A stretch of DNA of 64,000 bases from JANQEU01 sp965601455 (GTDB taxonomy: Bacteria > Bacteroidota > Bacteroidia > Cytophagales > Cyclobacteriaceae), in NCBI GenBank assembly GCA_965601455.1, contig OZ271831.1:1116001-1180000 (forward strand), in the 5' to 3' direction. Under the pieces are notes generated by a model, which had not been told where the DNA came from, searched no databases, and saw only the letters and a list, made by a program, of their open reading frames with translations. This document shows, in pieces, positions 35,791 through 44,608 of this stretch (the first letter of the stretch is position 1; every line of letters starts with the position of its first letter). A program made the translations under genes and the position numbers.

Positions 35791-35822
35791 TTTGTTCAAA
35801 GGTACACGCCTACCTACTTTTG
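35791..35822 (+). promoter_or_regulatory. Promoter of the M3 oligopeptidase gene
   Basis: TTTG at 35791-35794, a 20-bp spacer and TACTTTTG at 35815-35822 give a near-perfect Bacteroidota promoter, with transcription expected near 35829, about 16 bases before the ATG. It overlaps a divergent -7 element serving mscS. Confidence 0.65.
35797..35804 (-). promoter_or_regulatory. Candidate -7 element of the mscS operon (TACCTTTG)
   Basis: On the minus strand TACCTTTG fits TAnnTTTG and ends 15 bases before the mscS ATG. It sits within the spacer of the divergent oligopeptidase promoter, so the two promoters would interfere. No clear -33 element is seen. Confidence 0.4.
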
Positions 35823-35844
35823 CGCATATTTTCATTCAATATCT

Positions 35845-37884
35845 ATGACTAATCCTTTTTTTGAACCGTTCAATACGGCCTTCGAAGTTCCTCCATTTGA
35901 CGTAATAAGTGAAGAGCATTTTCTTCCTGCTATCAAAAAATTCATTGGAGAGGCTAAAACCGAAATTGACGCCATCACATCAAACGACGATCCCCCAACA
36001 TTTGAAAATACCATCCTCTCACTGGAAGATTCAGGAGAAAAACTGTCGGTAGTAACCTCCGTTCTATTTAATCTGAATTCAGCAGAAACTACTTCCGAAT
36101 TACAGGGGGTGGCGCAGGAGGCTTCACCTCTATTAACGGAATTTAATGCTGATATTAAGCAGGACAAGAAGCTTTTCGAGAGAATAAAAAATGTATATCA
36201 AACGAAAGAAGATATTTCTCTCACGGATGAAGAGCATATGCTATTGGAAAAGACGTACAAGTCATTTGTTAGAAACGGCTCAGATCTAGGAGAAGAGGAA
36301 AAGAAAAAGTTCAAAGAGATCTCAGTCGAGCTAAGTAAGCTAACGCTCACCTTTGGAGAGAATGTGCTGGCAGAGACTAATGATTACAAGTTAGTTGTAG
36401 ACGATGAAAAGAAATTAAGTGGACTACCGGCCGATGTGAAAAGCCGGGCTGCTAAACTAGCAGAGTCTATTGATCTTGAGGGTAATTGGGTTTTTACACT
36501 TCAAGCCCCTAGTTACATTCCATTCATGGAATACGCAGATGACCGACAACTTCGCGAAACCATGTATAGGGCCTACATGCAAAAAGCGTTTAGAGGTAAC
36601 GACCACGATAACAGAGACCTGGTTGAAAGAATCGTGAAGCTCAGGGCAGAAAAGGCGAAACTGCTTGGATATCAAACGTACGCAGAATGGATTCTCGAGG
36701 AGCGAATGGCTGAAAGACCTGAGTCAGTACATAGTTTTTTGGATGACTTATTGGAAAAGGCCCTTCCTGCGGCAAAAAGGGAGGTAGAGGAATTGAAGTC
36801 TTTTATGAGTGAAGAAGATGCTGAGCACGCGCTGGAGCGATGGGATTGGGCTTACTATTCAGAAAAACTCCGAAAGAAGAAGTTCCAGCTAGATGATGAA
36901 GAAATAAAACCTTACTTCAAGTTGGAGAATGTTATCCAGGGCGTATTTAATACGGCAGGAAGACTTTACGATGTTCATTTTGTTAAAAACTCTGATATAC
37001 CAACTTATCATCCGGATGTAATTGGTTATGAAGTTCAAAACTCGGATGGGAAGCCATACGCCGTACTGCTTGCTGACTTTTTCCCCAGAGAAGGGAAAAG
37101 ACCAGGGGCCTGGATGACCTCCTATAGAGATGAGAAGAAGGTGAATGGTGAACGTATTTTACCCCACATCAGTATTGTTTGCAACTTCACCCCAAGTACA
37201 GAAGAGCACCCCAGCCTTTTAAAATTTGATGAGGTTAAAACGCTATTTCACGAATTTGGACATGCTCTTCATGGCATGCTGGCAGATACCACTTTCGGGA
37301 GTCTATCAGGAACATCCGTGTTTTGGGACTTTGTGGAACTACCCTCCCAGATCTTTGAAAATTGGTGTTATGAAAAGGAATGCCTGGATCTTTTTGCCAA
37401 ACATCACCAAACAGGAGAAGCCTTTCCAGAAGAGTATCTCAATCGATTAATTGAGTCATCTAATTTTCATGAGGCCTATGCGACAGTTAGACAGGTTAGT
37501 TTTGGAATGTTAGATCTTAATTACCACGATAAACCGGTGGAGACACTGCAAGAGATTGAAGTGACTGCTTACGAAGATGAAGCCTTTTCAAAAACAGACT
37601 TATTTCCGAAAGTTGAAGGAACAAACATGAGTGTGCAGTTTGGTCATATTTTCGCAGGTGGGTACGCGGCTGGTTACTATAGTTATAAATGGGCTGAGGT
37701 GCTAGATGCTGATGCCTTCGCTGTATTCAAGGAAAAGGGTGTATTCGATAAGTCTACAGCTCAATCATTTAAGGAAAACATCCTTAGTCGTGGAGGTACA
37801 GATCATCCCATGACATTATACCTTCGATTCAGGGGAAAGAAACCAACAAATGAAGCTCTTCTAAAAAGGGCAGGGCTTGTTTAA
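35845..37884 (+). CDS. M3 family oligopeptidase (oligopeptidase A/Dcp-like)
   Basis: This 679-residue zinc metallopeptidase degrades short peptides, such as signal-peptide fragments, in the cytoplasm. The HEFGHALHGML zinc motif lies near residue 465, and the third ligand glutamate is in the following helix (FVELPSQIFENW). The N-terminal NPFFEPFNTAFEVPPFD and the C-terminal GHIFAGGYAAGYYSYKWAEVL are typical. No signal peptide is present. It ends directly against the stop of the convergent CD-NTase-like gene. Confidence 0.95.
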   Translation: MTNPFFEPFNTAFEVPPFDVISEEHFLPAIKKFIGEAKTEIDAITSNDDPPTFENTILSLEDSGEKLSVVTSVLFNLNSAETTSELQGVAQEASPLLTEFNADIKQDKKLFERIKNVYQTKEDISLTDEEHMLLEKTYKSFVRNGSDLGEEEKKKFKEISVELSKLTLTFGENVLAETNDYKLVVDDEKKLSGLPADVKSRAAKLAESIDLEGNWVFTLQAPSYIPFMEYADDRQLRETMYRAYMQKAFRGNDHDNRDLVERIVKLRAEKAKLLGYQTYAEWILEERMAERPESVHSFLDDLLEKALPAAKREVEELKSFMSEEDAEHALERWDWAYYSEKLRKKKFQLDDEEIKPYFKLENVIQGVFNTAGRLYDVHFVKNSDIPTYHPDVIGYEVQNSDGKPYAVLLADFFPREGKRPGAWMTSYRDEKKVNGERILPHISIVCNFTPSTEEHPSLLKFDEVKTLFHEFGHALHGMLADTTFGSLSGTSVFWDFVELPSQIFENWCYEKECLDLFAKHHQTGEAFPEEYLNRLIESSNFHEAYATVRQVSFGMLDLNYHDKPVETLQEIEVTAYEDEAFSKTDLFPKVEGTNMSVQFGHIFAGGYAAGYYSYKWAEVLDADAFAVFKEKGVFDKSTAQSFKENILSRGGTDHPMTLYLRFRGKKPTNEALLKRAGLV

Positions 37885-38886
37885 TTAATACTCGAGTGGA
37901 CTTTCGATATTTTTACTTTTAGGACCGAGAGATTCGTCCAGATCCGCAATGAAAGAGTCGATCTCATTCTTTAAAGGTTGCAGATCTCGTATCCTAAGTT
38001 CTTGTCCAAAAACATACTCTCTTCGACTAGGGCTAAGGAGTTTACGGCTGTATTCAGAACTTTTAATTACACGGGTGAATTGCTCTGAAACCTTTCTCAA
38101 TAGTCCAAGCTGAAATTCAGGAGGAGCGGTAAGATCCTTTTCATCGATGTTGTATAAGATGCCTACTAATTCCTCGAAAGAGACATTGAATTTCTTTCCG
38201 CTATCCACCATTAATGATCGGATCAGTCGGGTCATGCCTTTTAAGCCTCCGCCTACAACCCTGTCTTTACGATTGAAGCGCGCCATGTTAAGGAATGGCA
38301 TATGACTTTTCTTCTTTTTCTCACCAAAGTTGTATTCGCTTACACCCATATTAATTTCCAGGTGATTCTTCTTATATAGTGAGGTTTCTAGCCAAATGGA
38401 CGGTATCAAATGAATAGTGGTCACAGGCTTTCGAGTCTGAACGCGGATTTTGTGTTTTCTCGAATAATCCACCAGGTTGTATGCCTTTGCCTCATTGAGA
38501 ATATTGATGGTCGCTTTGGCTAACCGACCAACATCAGCTGATGCCTTGGTGTATTTCTTAAGGATCAAAAGCATTTCCAGGTCACCGTACAAATCGATGT
38601 GGGTGCCAGTGTTGTGAGCCCCATGATACCGGACATCCACCAGGATATCTTGTGCTTTCAACTTCTGTGTGATGAGGTTTTGGGTGCCTCTGATGGCAGA
38701 AAAAAGCTTATAACTATAGGAATGGTCGATTTCCTGCATAGCCTCCAGTGCATACTTAACAGGATCCGGGTGGGTGCTGTCGGCGAAACCTTTACTGAGA
38801 GTTGGTCCGTGAAGTTCTTCGTCGTAGCGTCGACCCTTTAGGTTTTCTAGGTAGGTGGAGTATGAATGATTCATATTGATCCGCAA
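37885..38886 (-). CDS. Orphan protein resembling the CD-NTase/nucleotidyltransferase fold
   Basis: I do not recognise this 333-residue protein with certainty, but its layout follows the CD-NTase/OAS-type nucleotidyltransferase. A helical lead-in precedes VRYHGAHNTGTHIDLYGDL, which resembles the GS-x-T-D-x-D strand-turn; here it is GA, then Asp-Leu-Glu. Later TTIHLIPSIWLE corresponds to the strand carrying the third acid, which here is His. GGGLKGMTRLIRSLMVDSGK resembles the C-terminal helix that follows. If this reading is right, the catalytic site is altered and may be inactive. No effector gene is adjacent. ATG at 38874 is an alternative start. Confidence 0.55.
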   Translation of the reverse strand: MRINMNHSYSTYLENLKGRRYDEELHGPTLSKGFADSTHPDPVKYALEAMQEIDHSYSYKLFSAIRGTQNLITQKLKAQDILVDVRYHGAHNTGTHIDLYGDLEMLLILKKYTKASADVGRLAKATINILNEAKAYNLVDYSRKHKIRVQTRKPVTTIHLIPSIWLETSLYKKNHLEINMGVSEYNFGEKKKKSHMPFLNMARFNRKDRVVGGGLKGMTRLIRSLMVDSGKKFNVSFEELVGILYNIDEKDLTAPPEFQLGLLRKVSEQFTRVIKSSEYSRKLLSPSRREYVFGQELRIRDLQPLKNEIDSFIADLDESLGPKSKNIESPLEY

Positions 38887-39053
38887 GAATCGAAAAGTTA
38901 GGCGAATCTAACCAAAAATGCAGTTAAAAATTTCCAGAAAAAGGTTTTTGACAGAAGGAGATCCTGAACATTTAATTCGAACATCATCAAAAAATTAACC
39001 GACAAGGAACATGAAGTTCTCATGTGTCGATAATTAGAATTAAAAAATATACC
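38887..39053. other. AT-rich divergent intergenic segment
   Basis: This segment lies between the CD-NTase-like gene and the MATE leader. It contains two small hairpins: GTTAG-gcgaat-CTAAC at 38897-38912 and ACATGA-AGTTC-TCATGT at 39009-39025. No reading frame or consensus promoter for the minus-strand gene is convincing. Confidence 0.4.
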
Positions 39054-39061
39054 TATGTTTG
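39054..39061 (+). promoter_or_regulatory. Candidate -7 element of the MATE gene (TATGTTTG)
   Basis: TATGTTTG fits TAnnTTTG and would place the transcript start near 39068, leaving a leader of about 145 bases before the MATE ATG. The -33 region is weak. Confidence 0.4.
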
Positions 39062-39069
39062 CATCATTA

Positions 39070-39180
39070 TGAAGCTACTGGCAACTGTAGATGTTATTGA
39101 CTTCGGGTCAATTCCCGCCTCGAGGATCCGATCGTAAGAGGGCGTACCGACACGCTTTCCCTGGTCTCTTGACCAAATAA
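39070..39180 (+). ncRNA. Structured leader or small RNA before the MATE gene
   Basis: This GC-rich block in an AT-rich gap can form several hairpins: CTAC/GTAG (39075-39090), ATTGAC/GTCAAT around TTCGG (39096-39112), CGGG/CCCG (39104-39117), GCGT/ACGC (39142-39155) and TGGTC/GACCA (39162-39175). The second and third are mutually exclusive, as in switching leaders. It matches none of the riboswitch cores I compared by eye (FMN, SAM-I, TPP, cobalamin, ZTP). It could be a riboswitch-like control element for the transporter or an independent RNA. Confidence 0.4.
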
Positions 39181-39211
39181 TCATAATCCTAACACTTTAC
39201 ATCTAATTTCA

Positions 39212-40609
39212 ATGCTAAGTAGTATTAAACAATTCTTTCAACTTTTATTTTCTGCCCTTAAGGGTACAGAAAAGGAATTTACCACTGGTAGTATAAACAG
39301 GGCAATATTTCTGCTTTCAGTCCCAATGATTGCTGAAATGATCATGGAATCCCTGTTTGCTGTAGTTGACGTTTATTTTGTTTCAAAAGTGAGTGTCAAT
39401 GCAGTGGCAACTGTGGGATTAACAGAATCGGTATTGATGATCATTTATTCCCTTGCCGTGGGTTTGAGTATGGCCGTGACGGCTATAGTAGCCCGGAGAG
39501 TAGGAGAGAAAAAATATAAACGTGCCGGTGATGCAGCATTTCAGTCCATTCTACTTGCTATTGTGGTTGGAGGATTGCTGGGAACCTTTGGTTTCATTTA
39601 TGCGGAGAACATCCTTACGATGATGGGTGGAGATCCTGATTTGATAGCCGAAGGAGTGGGGTACACAAAAGTGATGTATGCCGGAAACCTCAGTATAATT
39701 CTGATTTTTTTGATAAACGCTATTTTCCGGGGAGCAGGAGATGCTTCCATTGCTATGCGTTCGTTGTGGTTGGCAAATGGTTTGAATATTATCCTGGATC
39801 CATTACTGATTTTTGGTTGGGGTCCCATACCTGAGTTTGGTGTGATGGGAGCCGCGATAGCAACAACATCGGGCAGGTTGATTGGGGTATTCTACCAGGT
39901 TTATCACTTACTGAATGGTTCTTCTGTGATCAAATTAGGTATGGAGAACCTGGTAATCAGGGTTAAAACGATTAGTGAAATTGTACGTGTCTCATTGGGA
40001 GGCATCGGCCAGTTCATGATAGAATCTATGAGCTGGATATTTCTGGTACGCGTGATATCTGAATTTGGATCTGCTGCATTGGCTGGGTACACCATAGCTT
40101 TCAGGGTGATAGTATTTACCTTATTACCTTCATGGGGTATGGCCAATGCGGCTGCTACTTTGGTTGGTCAAAATCTTGGAGCAAATTCCCCAGATCGAGC
40201 AGAAACATCGGTCTGGCGAATTGCATGGTACAATACGTTTTTCCTTGTGGCAATCGCTGTTATCTTTTTTCTTATAGCCAATCCTCTACTTCAGTTTTTC
40301 ACAAGTGAACAAGAGGTTCAAGCTATTGGAAAATCTGCTTTGCAGATCATCTGTTTTGGATACATATTCTTCGCCTTCGGAATGGTGTTAGGGCAGGCAT
40401 TTAATGGTGCAGGGGATACCTACACTCCGACGGTGATTTCTGCTATCGTTTTTTGGGTAATTCAGATTCCAGTTGCCTACTCGTTATCGATTCCAATGGA
40501 TTTCAAGGAAAATGGGGTCTTTATATCCATCGCGCTAGCACATAGTCTGTATGCTATTGTGGCCATTTTCGTTTTTAGGCGGGGTAAATGGAAAACAGTT
40601 AAGGTTTAG
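39212..40609 (+). CDS. MATE-family multidrug/cation efflux transporter
   Basis: This 465-residue protein has twelve predicted membrane helices in two MatE repeats. It opens with NRAIFLLSVPMIAEMIMESLFAVVD-type sequence, and the second repeat has GMANAAATLVGQNLGAN and FGMVLGQAFNGAGDTYTP. MATE pumps export drugs or metabolites using H+ or Na+ gradients; the substrate is not evident. A long structured leader precedes it. Its 3' end overlaps the convergent DUF3352-like gene by four bases. Confidence 0.95.
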   Translation: MLSSIKQFFQLLFSALKGTEKEFTTGSINRAIFLLSVPMIAEMIMESLFAVVDVYFVSKVSVNAVATVGLTESVLMIIYSLAVGLSMAVTAIVARRVGEKKYKRAGDAAFQSILLAIVVGGLLGTFGFIYAENILTMMGGDPDLIAEGVGYTKVMYAGNLSIILIFLINAIFRGAGDASIAMRSLWLANGLNIILDPLLIFGWGPIPEFGVMGAAIATTSGRLIGVFYQVYHLLNGSSVIKLGMENLVIRVKTISEIVRVSLGGIGQFMIESMSWIFLVRVISEFGSAALAGYTIAFRVIVFTLLPSWGMANAAATLVGQNLGANSPDRAETSVWRIAWYNTFFLVAIAVIFFLIANPLLQFFTSEQEVQAIGKSALQIICFGYIFFAFGMVLGQAFNGAGDTYTPTVISAIVFWVIQIPVAYSLSIPMDFKENGVFISIALAHSLYAIVAIFVFRRGKWKTVKV

Positions 40610-43305
40610 TTGAGCTGGATGAGCATCAGTTGATTTTGATAAGTCAAATAGATCTGATGCTCATCACGGCTTCCTGAGTACATCATACTCACCGGATTAC
40701 TGCCTTTCAAAGGTCTGTTCGTTATCAAATCCCCATTAATGTCATATACATAAATGAACTCATCCTGAAGATTACCAACAACAATGTATTGACGGCTTGG
40801 AGAAAGGTCATAATATTGAATGAAAAAATCTTCCTCCTGGAGATAGTCTTTGCTAAAAAGCAGTTCGCCATTTTCATCCAGGATGTCGTATTGATTTCCG
40901 TATTTTCTTAGAATAATGAACGACTTACCTGATACGGCGTTGACAAGAAAAAACTCTACATCCGCCGTGGGCTTAAATAATTCTTCTCTATTTCTAATCG
41001 CAGATTTCAAATCAAGGCTGATCAGCTCACCATTTGTTGTGAGGGTAGTAAGTCTTGTGGAGCTAAATTGACTACCCATGGTGAAATGAAAGGCGTTTGA
41101 TACTTGTTGGTCAAGTTTGACTGGAAACCCTGGGAAGAACTCCCCACGTCGATTTGTCATATGGATCTCGCCACTGGTTGTCTGAGAGAGCATTACATCG
41201 CGATTGCCCACTCGATAATGTCTGAGTGGATGGGTCAATTCATCCGGATAGTATCTGGGATTCCAACCTTCTAAGGCTCTTCCATTTTTGTCTGTTAGGT
41301 AAACCTGACCTTTTGAATCGGATATGGAGAATCGATACCGTTTACTCCCGTCGTAATCGATCACACCTAGTTTTCTTAATACCCCGGCATCTTCGAAGGA
41401 AACAGGGTATCCTGGAACATATTCACCGGTATTTTCAATTAAATGCAGTTCTGAGAAGGTGATAAATAGGTACTGCTGTGTTCCGTTAGCATAATAGTCA
41501 ACCTCTTGGATTTTATCGACAATAGCTTCTCCGATTTCAATATCCCACCCTACATCAAAATCAGCGCCTATTTTATACAATCGATGGGTGGTATCCTGAA
41601 CAAGGACTTCAAAATCTGCTGTTCCAGCCTGTCGAACCAAGTATGGTTTGGTGGAAATAGGTGATGCCAGTGAAATGGATGATTTCTCAGTTGGGTTCTT
41701 ATCACCAAGCGCACTTGCATCTGGTATGTCAATCACTATGTTAGTGAAAAACTTATTGTCAATTTGGTTGAACTGAAGGGCAATATTGTCAAACTGTTTG
41801 ATGATAAAATCATTCTGCAGTAGAATACTCGACCATTTTGAATCTGAATTTTTTAACAAGTGATTCCACGCGTTGGGGGTGTTTAGAAAAAGACTGTAGT
41901 TGGCTTCAGGATTCGTCTTTTCGAGAAAATTGACTTTTCGAAGTGATTTTCGCCAGGTATTTTCTGAGGCAATGTCATCAAGAATCTTTTTCAGTCCCGG
42001 TAATGAGTTGGCAAAAATCAGGTAATTCCGATAGCTGGTTAAGTAGCATTCTGCGAAACCATTCGCCAGGTTACCAAGTAGGGTTGCAGGAAATTCAGGA
42101 GTACCCAATTTAATGATTGTATAGTCGCCATAGGTTTCAGATTTTAAAGATTCGCCTAGTGTTCTTTCATATCGCTCGGCAACAGAGGTGAAAAATGAAA
42201 TTGCGTCAGCAGGATTTTTGGATTTGATATAGAAAGATTTGTATAACTGGTCCCTTTCGTAACGAACTCCAACCGCTAATTCTTCATCCGTCAAATCAAA
42301 AACATAATCGGGATCAAAGTCATAGTCGCTTATTAGCAACTGCTTATTCATTCTTATGTCCGGACTGAGCTCATTTTTAATTTGATCTCTGAAACGGGAT
42401 GAGGACCGAAAGCTAAAATGATGAAATACCGCAATGTCATTGGAAACTATCTCCGACAAGTCAAATAATGATCCATCAACATTTTGTAGCGTTTTAAGTA
42501 ATCCTTTTTGATCCGGATAAGTAAATCCATCCATCTGGATTTCCCCGTCATTTACATCAATATCGAAATACGCGCTTTTGGCAAATTCCATAGGAACAGA
42601 AGAATCGGTAAAGGCCTGGAGGAAATCCTGTAATCGTGCCATATTGAAATAAAGGTTCCCCTGGTCTTTTTTGATTTTAACCAGGTCAAATAACTCAGGA
42701 TTAATTTCGTAAAAACCCTGATTTTCGGGGTCAGAGAAAACGCGAATGGCGTCCTCCACCAAATAGGCAGTTTTACTTCCAATGAAATAGTTCTTGTGGA
42801 AAATGAAGGTGAATCGGATTTCTCCCCGATACGAAAGCTCTGTAATTGAGAAATCGAGATACCTACGAACCTTTCTATCGTATCCTGCCTCCTCGAATGA
42901 GGTCAGGATCGAATTAATTGAGGTATGGAGTTCAAGATTTTTTATGGCGAAAACGTAAAGCAGGCCAAAGGAGTTTTTTGAGGTGAGATGTCCGCTTACG
43001 GTAAAGGGAACTTTGGATAACAGTTGTCTACTTTTACCTTCGACATTTAGCAAACTATCCAGATAACCCAATGTTTCCTTAGGTGCTCTGAAACCACGAA
43101 TAAGTGTTAGGGCTTTCCATGCTTGGGTTTGCTCCAGAGAATTAAGAGTAGTGCCTAAGTCGTCGTTTTCATAAATGAACAGGGCATTGCCAGGGACAAA
43201 ACTCCAGGGAGATAAATCAGTGTCTTTGATCCATTTGTCATAAGCGAAATATCCGGCTCCTCCTAGAAGTATTAAGGCAATTGCGATGAATAAATTTCTT
43301 ATCAT
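40606..43305 (-). CDS. DUF3352-like exported protein with C-terminal propeller repeats
   Basis: The 899-residue protein has an N-terminal membrane anchor (LFIAIALILLGGAGYFAYD) and then a long extracytoplasmic region. Residues 30-520 resemble the DUF3352 family (WSFVPGNALFIYENDD at the start). The last 320 residues contain repeats with the pattern GEYVPGYPV, GRALEGWNP and GEFFPGFPV, ending in short blades, which suggests a beta propeller. The function is unknown. It follows the M23 lipoprotein gene by 78 bp on the same strand, so a shared envelope role is plausible. Confidence 0.8.
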   Translation of the reverse strand: MIRNLFIAIALILLGGAGYFAYDKWIKDTDLSPWSFVPGNALFIYENDDLGTTLNSLEQTQAWKALTLIRGFRAPKETLGYLDSLLNVEGKSRQLLSKVPFTVSGHLTSKNSFGLLYVFAIKNLELHTSINSILTSFEEAGYDRKVRRYLDFSITELSYRGEIRFTFIFHKNYFIGSKTAYLVEDAIRVFSDPENQGFYEINPELFDLVKIKKDQGNLYFNMARLQDFLQAFTDSSVPMEFAKSAYFDIDVNDGEIQMDGFTYPDQKGLLKTLQNVDGSLFDLSEIVSNDIAVFHHFSFRSSSRFRDQIKNELSPDIRMNKQLLISDYDFDPDYVFDLTDEELAVGVRYERDQLYKSFYIKSKNPADAISFFTSVAERYERTLGESLKSETYGDYTIIKLGTPEFPATLLGNLANGFAECYLTSYRNYLIFANSLPGLKKILDDIASENTWRKSLRKVNFLEKTNPEANYSLFLNTPNAWNHLLKNSDSKWSSILLQNDFIIKQFDNIALQFNQIDNKFFTNIVIDIPDASALGDKNPTEKSSISLASPISTKPYLVRQAGTADFEVLVQDTTHRLYKIGADFDVGWDIEIGEAIVDKIQEVDYYANGTQQYLFITFSELHLIENTGEYVPGYPVSFEDAGVLRKLGVIDYDGSKRYRFSISDSKGQVYLTDKNGRALEGWNPRYYPDELTHPLRHYRVGNRDVMLSQTTSGEIHMTNRRGEFFPGFPVKLDQQVSNAFHFTMGSQFSSTRLTTLTTNGELISLDLKSAIRNREELFKPTADVEFFLVNAVSGKSFIILRKYGNQYDILDENGELLFSKDYLQEEDFFIQYYDLSPSRQYIVVGNLQDEFIYVYDINGDLITNRPLKGSNPVSMMYSGSRDEHQIYLTYQNQLMLIQLN

Positions 43306-43383
43306 TTTGTTGCAGCGAAATTACCAATTGAAAAGAAGAAAACTGTCACACCAGAAAATTGTTATATCGACAAAATGATATTT

Positions 43384-44499
43384 TTAAAGGAGTTCGAGTT
43401 GGGATTTTGGTACCATTTTTTCAATTCCATAATCCGTGACAACCCTGGCAAACTCATGGTTAATACCCATGATCGTTATCGTCAGTGGGTCTTCTGTATC
43501 TGGAAACAACTGCGATGCCGGATTAGTTAAAGTTGCTTTTAAACCCAGAAAGCCCGGGTCGGGAGTGGTTGTCCATCCTGATTTATTGATCTTCACAATA
43601 TGATTATAGGGGTCAAGAGGCCCATTCTGATAAATTCCAAAATGCAGGTGGGGAGGTGTAAATCGAGCATTTCCTGTGTTTCCAACAGTACCAATTGTAT
43701 CTCCTCTTGTAACATACGTGTTTTGTTCCACCAACTGTTCCTGCAGGTGAGCGAAGTAAAGACTTTGACCACGTTTGGTATCCCTTAACCATATCACTTT
43801 ACCACCCAAGCGACGAACGCCAACAAATCGGATATACCCATCTGTTGGGGCAACAATTACAGTATGTCTTTTGGCAAAAATATCCACCCCATGATGTTCC
43901 CGACGCCCTCCATCTCTTGGATCTCCGAAGAAACTCAGAATCGCTCTTTTGTCTTTACCAACAACTGGAAAATCAAGGGAGGGAACCTGGCTTATGGTTA
44001 GGTGAAAATCGCCACCCCGAAGTAGTTCCGGCTGTATGCGTAAGATGTATGTGTCGTTGCCTCTAGGTTCAAAACCTACATAACCGAGGCTGTCTCCAGA
44101 TGCTACTTTGGTAAATATTTGTAGCGAATCGTTTACAACTCTAAATAAGTCGGTAAATATTATGGCCTCCGAGGAGTCCATTCTCTGGAGGTAGATCATA
44201 AGTTTTTGTCCTCGTTGTCCGGAAATTCGATAGGCCGTAGCTCCGGGTTTTTCACTGGAAATTCGAAAAACTTCTGAGTAAGGAAGATCGATGGAGTGCT
44301 GATACTCAAAAGCCTTCTCAGAAGCCTCTTCCCAGGCTTGTCCCAACGCAGTATTTGACAAGTTAGAAGTCTTAAGAGAATACCAGTATTGCTCGTATAA
44401 CGTATTGGGTTTGAAGCGTTCGGGTACGGATTCGGGTTGGCACGCGGTAATAACTAGGATAATCCAACCAAGTAGAAGAATGCGAATAGTGAGTGACAT
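43384..44499 (-). CDS. M23-family peptidoglycan endopeptidase lipoprotein
   Basis: The 371-residue protein starts with a lipobox leader (LLGWIILVITAC). The C-terminal half holds the LytM/M23 peptidase: HHGVDIFAKRHTVIVAP supplies the first zinc ligands (HxxxD), and TPPHLHFGIYQNG the HxH ligands. YFAHLQEQLVEQNTYVTRGDT and GTVGNTGNAR are typical of this family. The N-terminal half (about 20-190) is a beta-rich domain of unknown role. It should cut peptidoglycan cross-links in the periplasm, assuming lipid anchoring. It is divergent from the antiporter gene. Confidence 0.92.
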   Translation of the reverse strand: MSLTIRILLLGWIILVITACQPESVPERFKPNTLYEQYWYSLKTSNLSNTALGQAWEEASEKAFEYQHSIDLPYSEVFRISSEKPGATAYRISGQRGQKLMIYLQRMDSSEAIIFTDLFRVVNDSLQIFTKVASGDSLGYVGFEPRGNDTYILRIQPELLRGGDFHLTISQVPSLDFPVVGKDKRAILSFFGDPRDGGRREHHGVDIFAKRHTVIVAPTDGYIRFVGVRRLGGKVIWLRDTKRGQSLYFAHLQEQLVEQNTYVTRGDTIGTVGNTGNARFTPPHLHFGIYQNGPLDPYNHIVKINKSGWTTTPDPGFLGLKATLTNPASQLFPDTEDPLTITIMGINHEFARVVTDYGIEKMVPKSQLELL

Positions 44500-44581
44500 A
44501 ATTTGTTATAACGAGAAAGGATTTTTTGAGGTTAGATAAATCATCAGTCGGAAGTATGTTGTGATTTCGTTTCGGTTTGAA

Positions 44582-44595
44582 TAGTTTACAAACTA
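44582..44595. promoter_or_regulatory. Interrupted palindrome before the antiporter gene
   Basis: TAGTTT-AC-AAACTA lies 13 bases before the antiporter ATG, in the divergent gap shared with the M23 gene. TAGTTTAC also resembles a degenerate -7 element. It may be an operator. Confidence 0.3.
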
Positions 44596-44608
44596 CCAAG
44601 ACTGATTA

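Noticed and set aside
39096..39117. T-arm-like sequence suggesting a tRNA in the MATE leader
   Set aside because: The GGGTCAATTCCC stretch resembles a T arm, but there is no matching acceptor stem, D arm or anticodon arm around it.
39071..39120. SAM-I or FMN riboswitch in the MATE leader
   Set aside because: Short stretches (TGAAGC, GGCAAC, GGTCAATTCCCG) recall these classes, but the conserved 5' AGAG/GGAG portion of SAM-I and the 3' core of FMN are missing, and a MATE gene is not a usual target.
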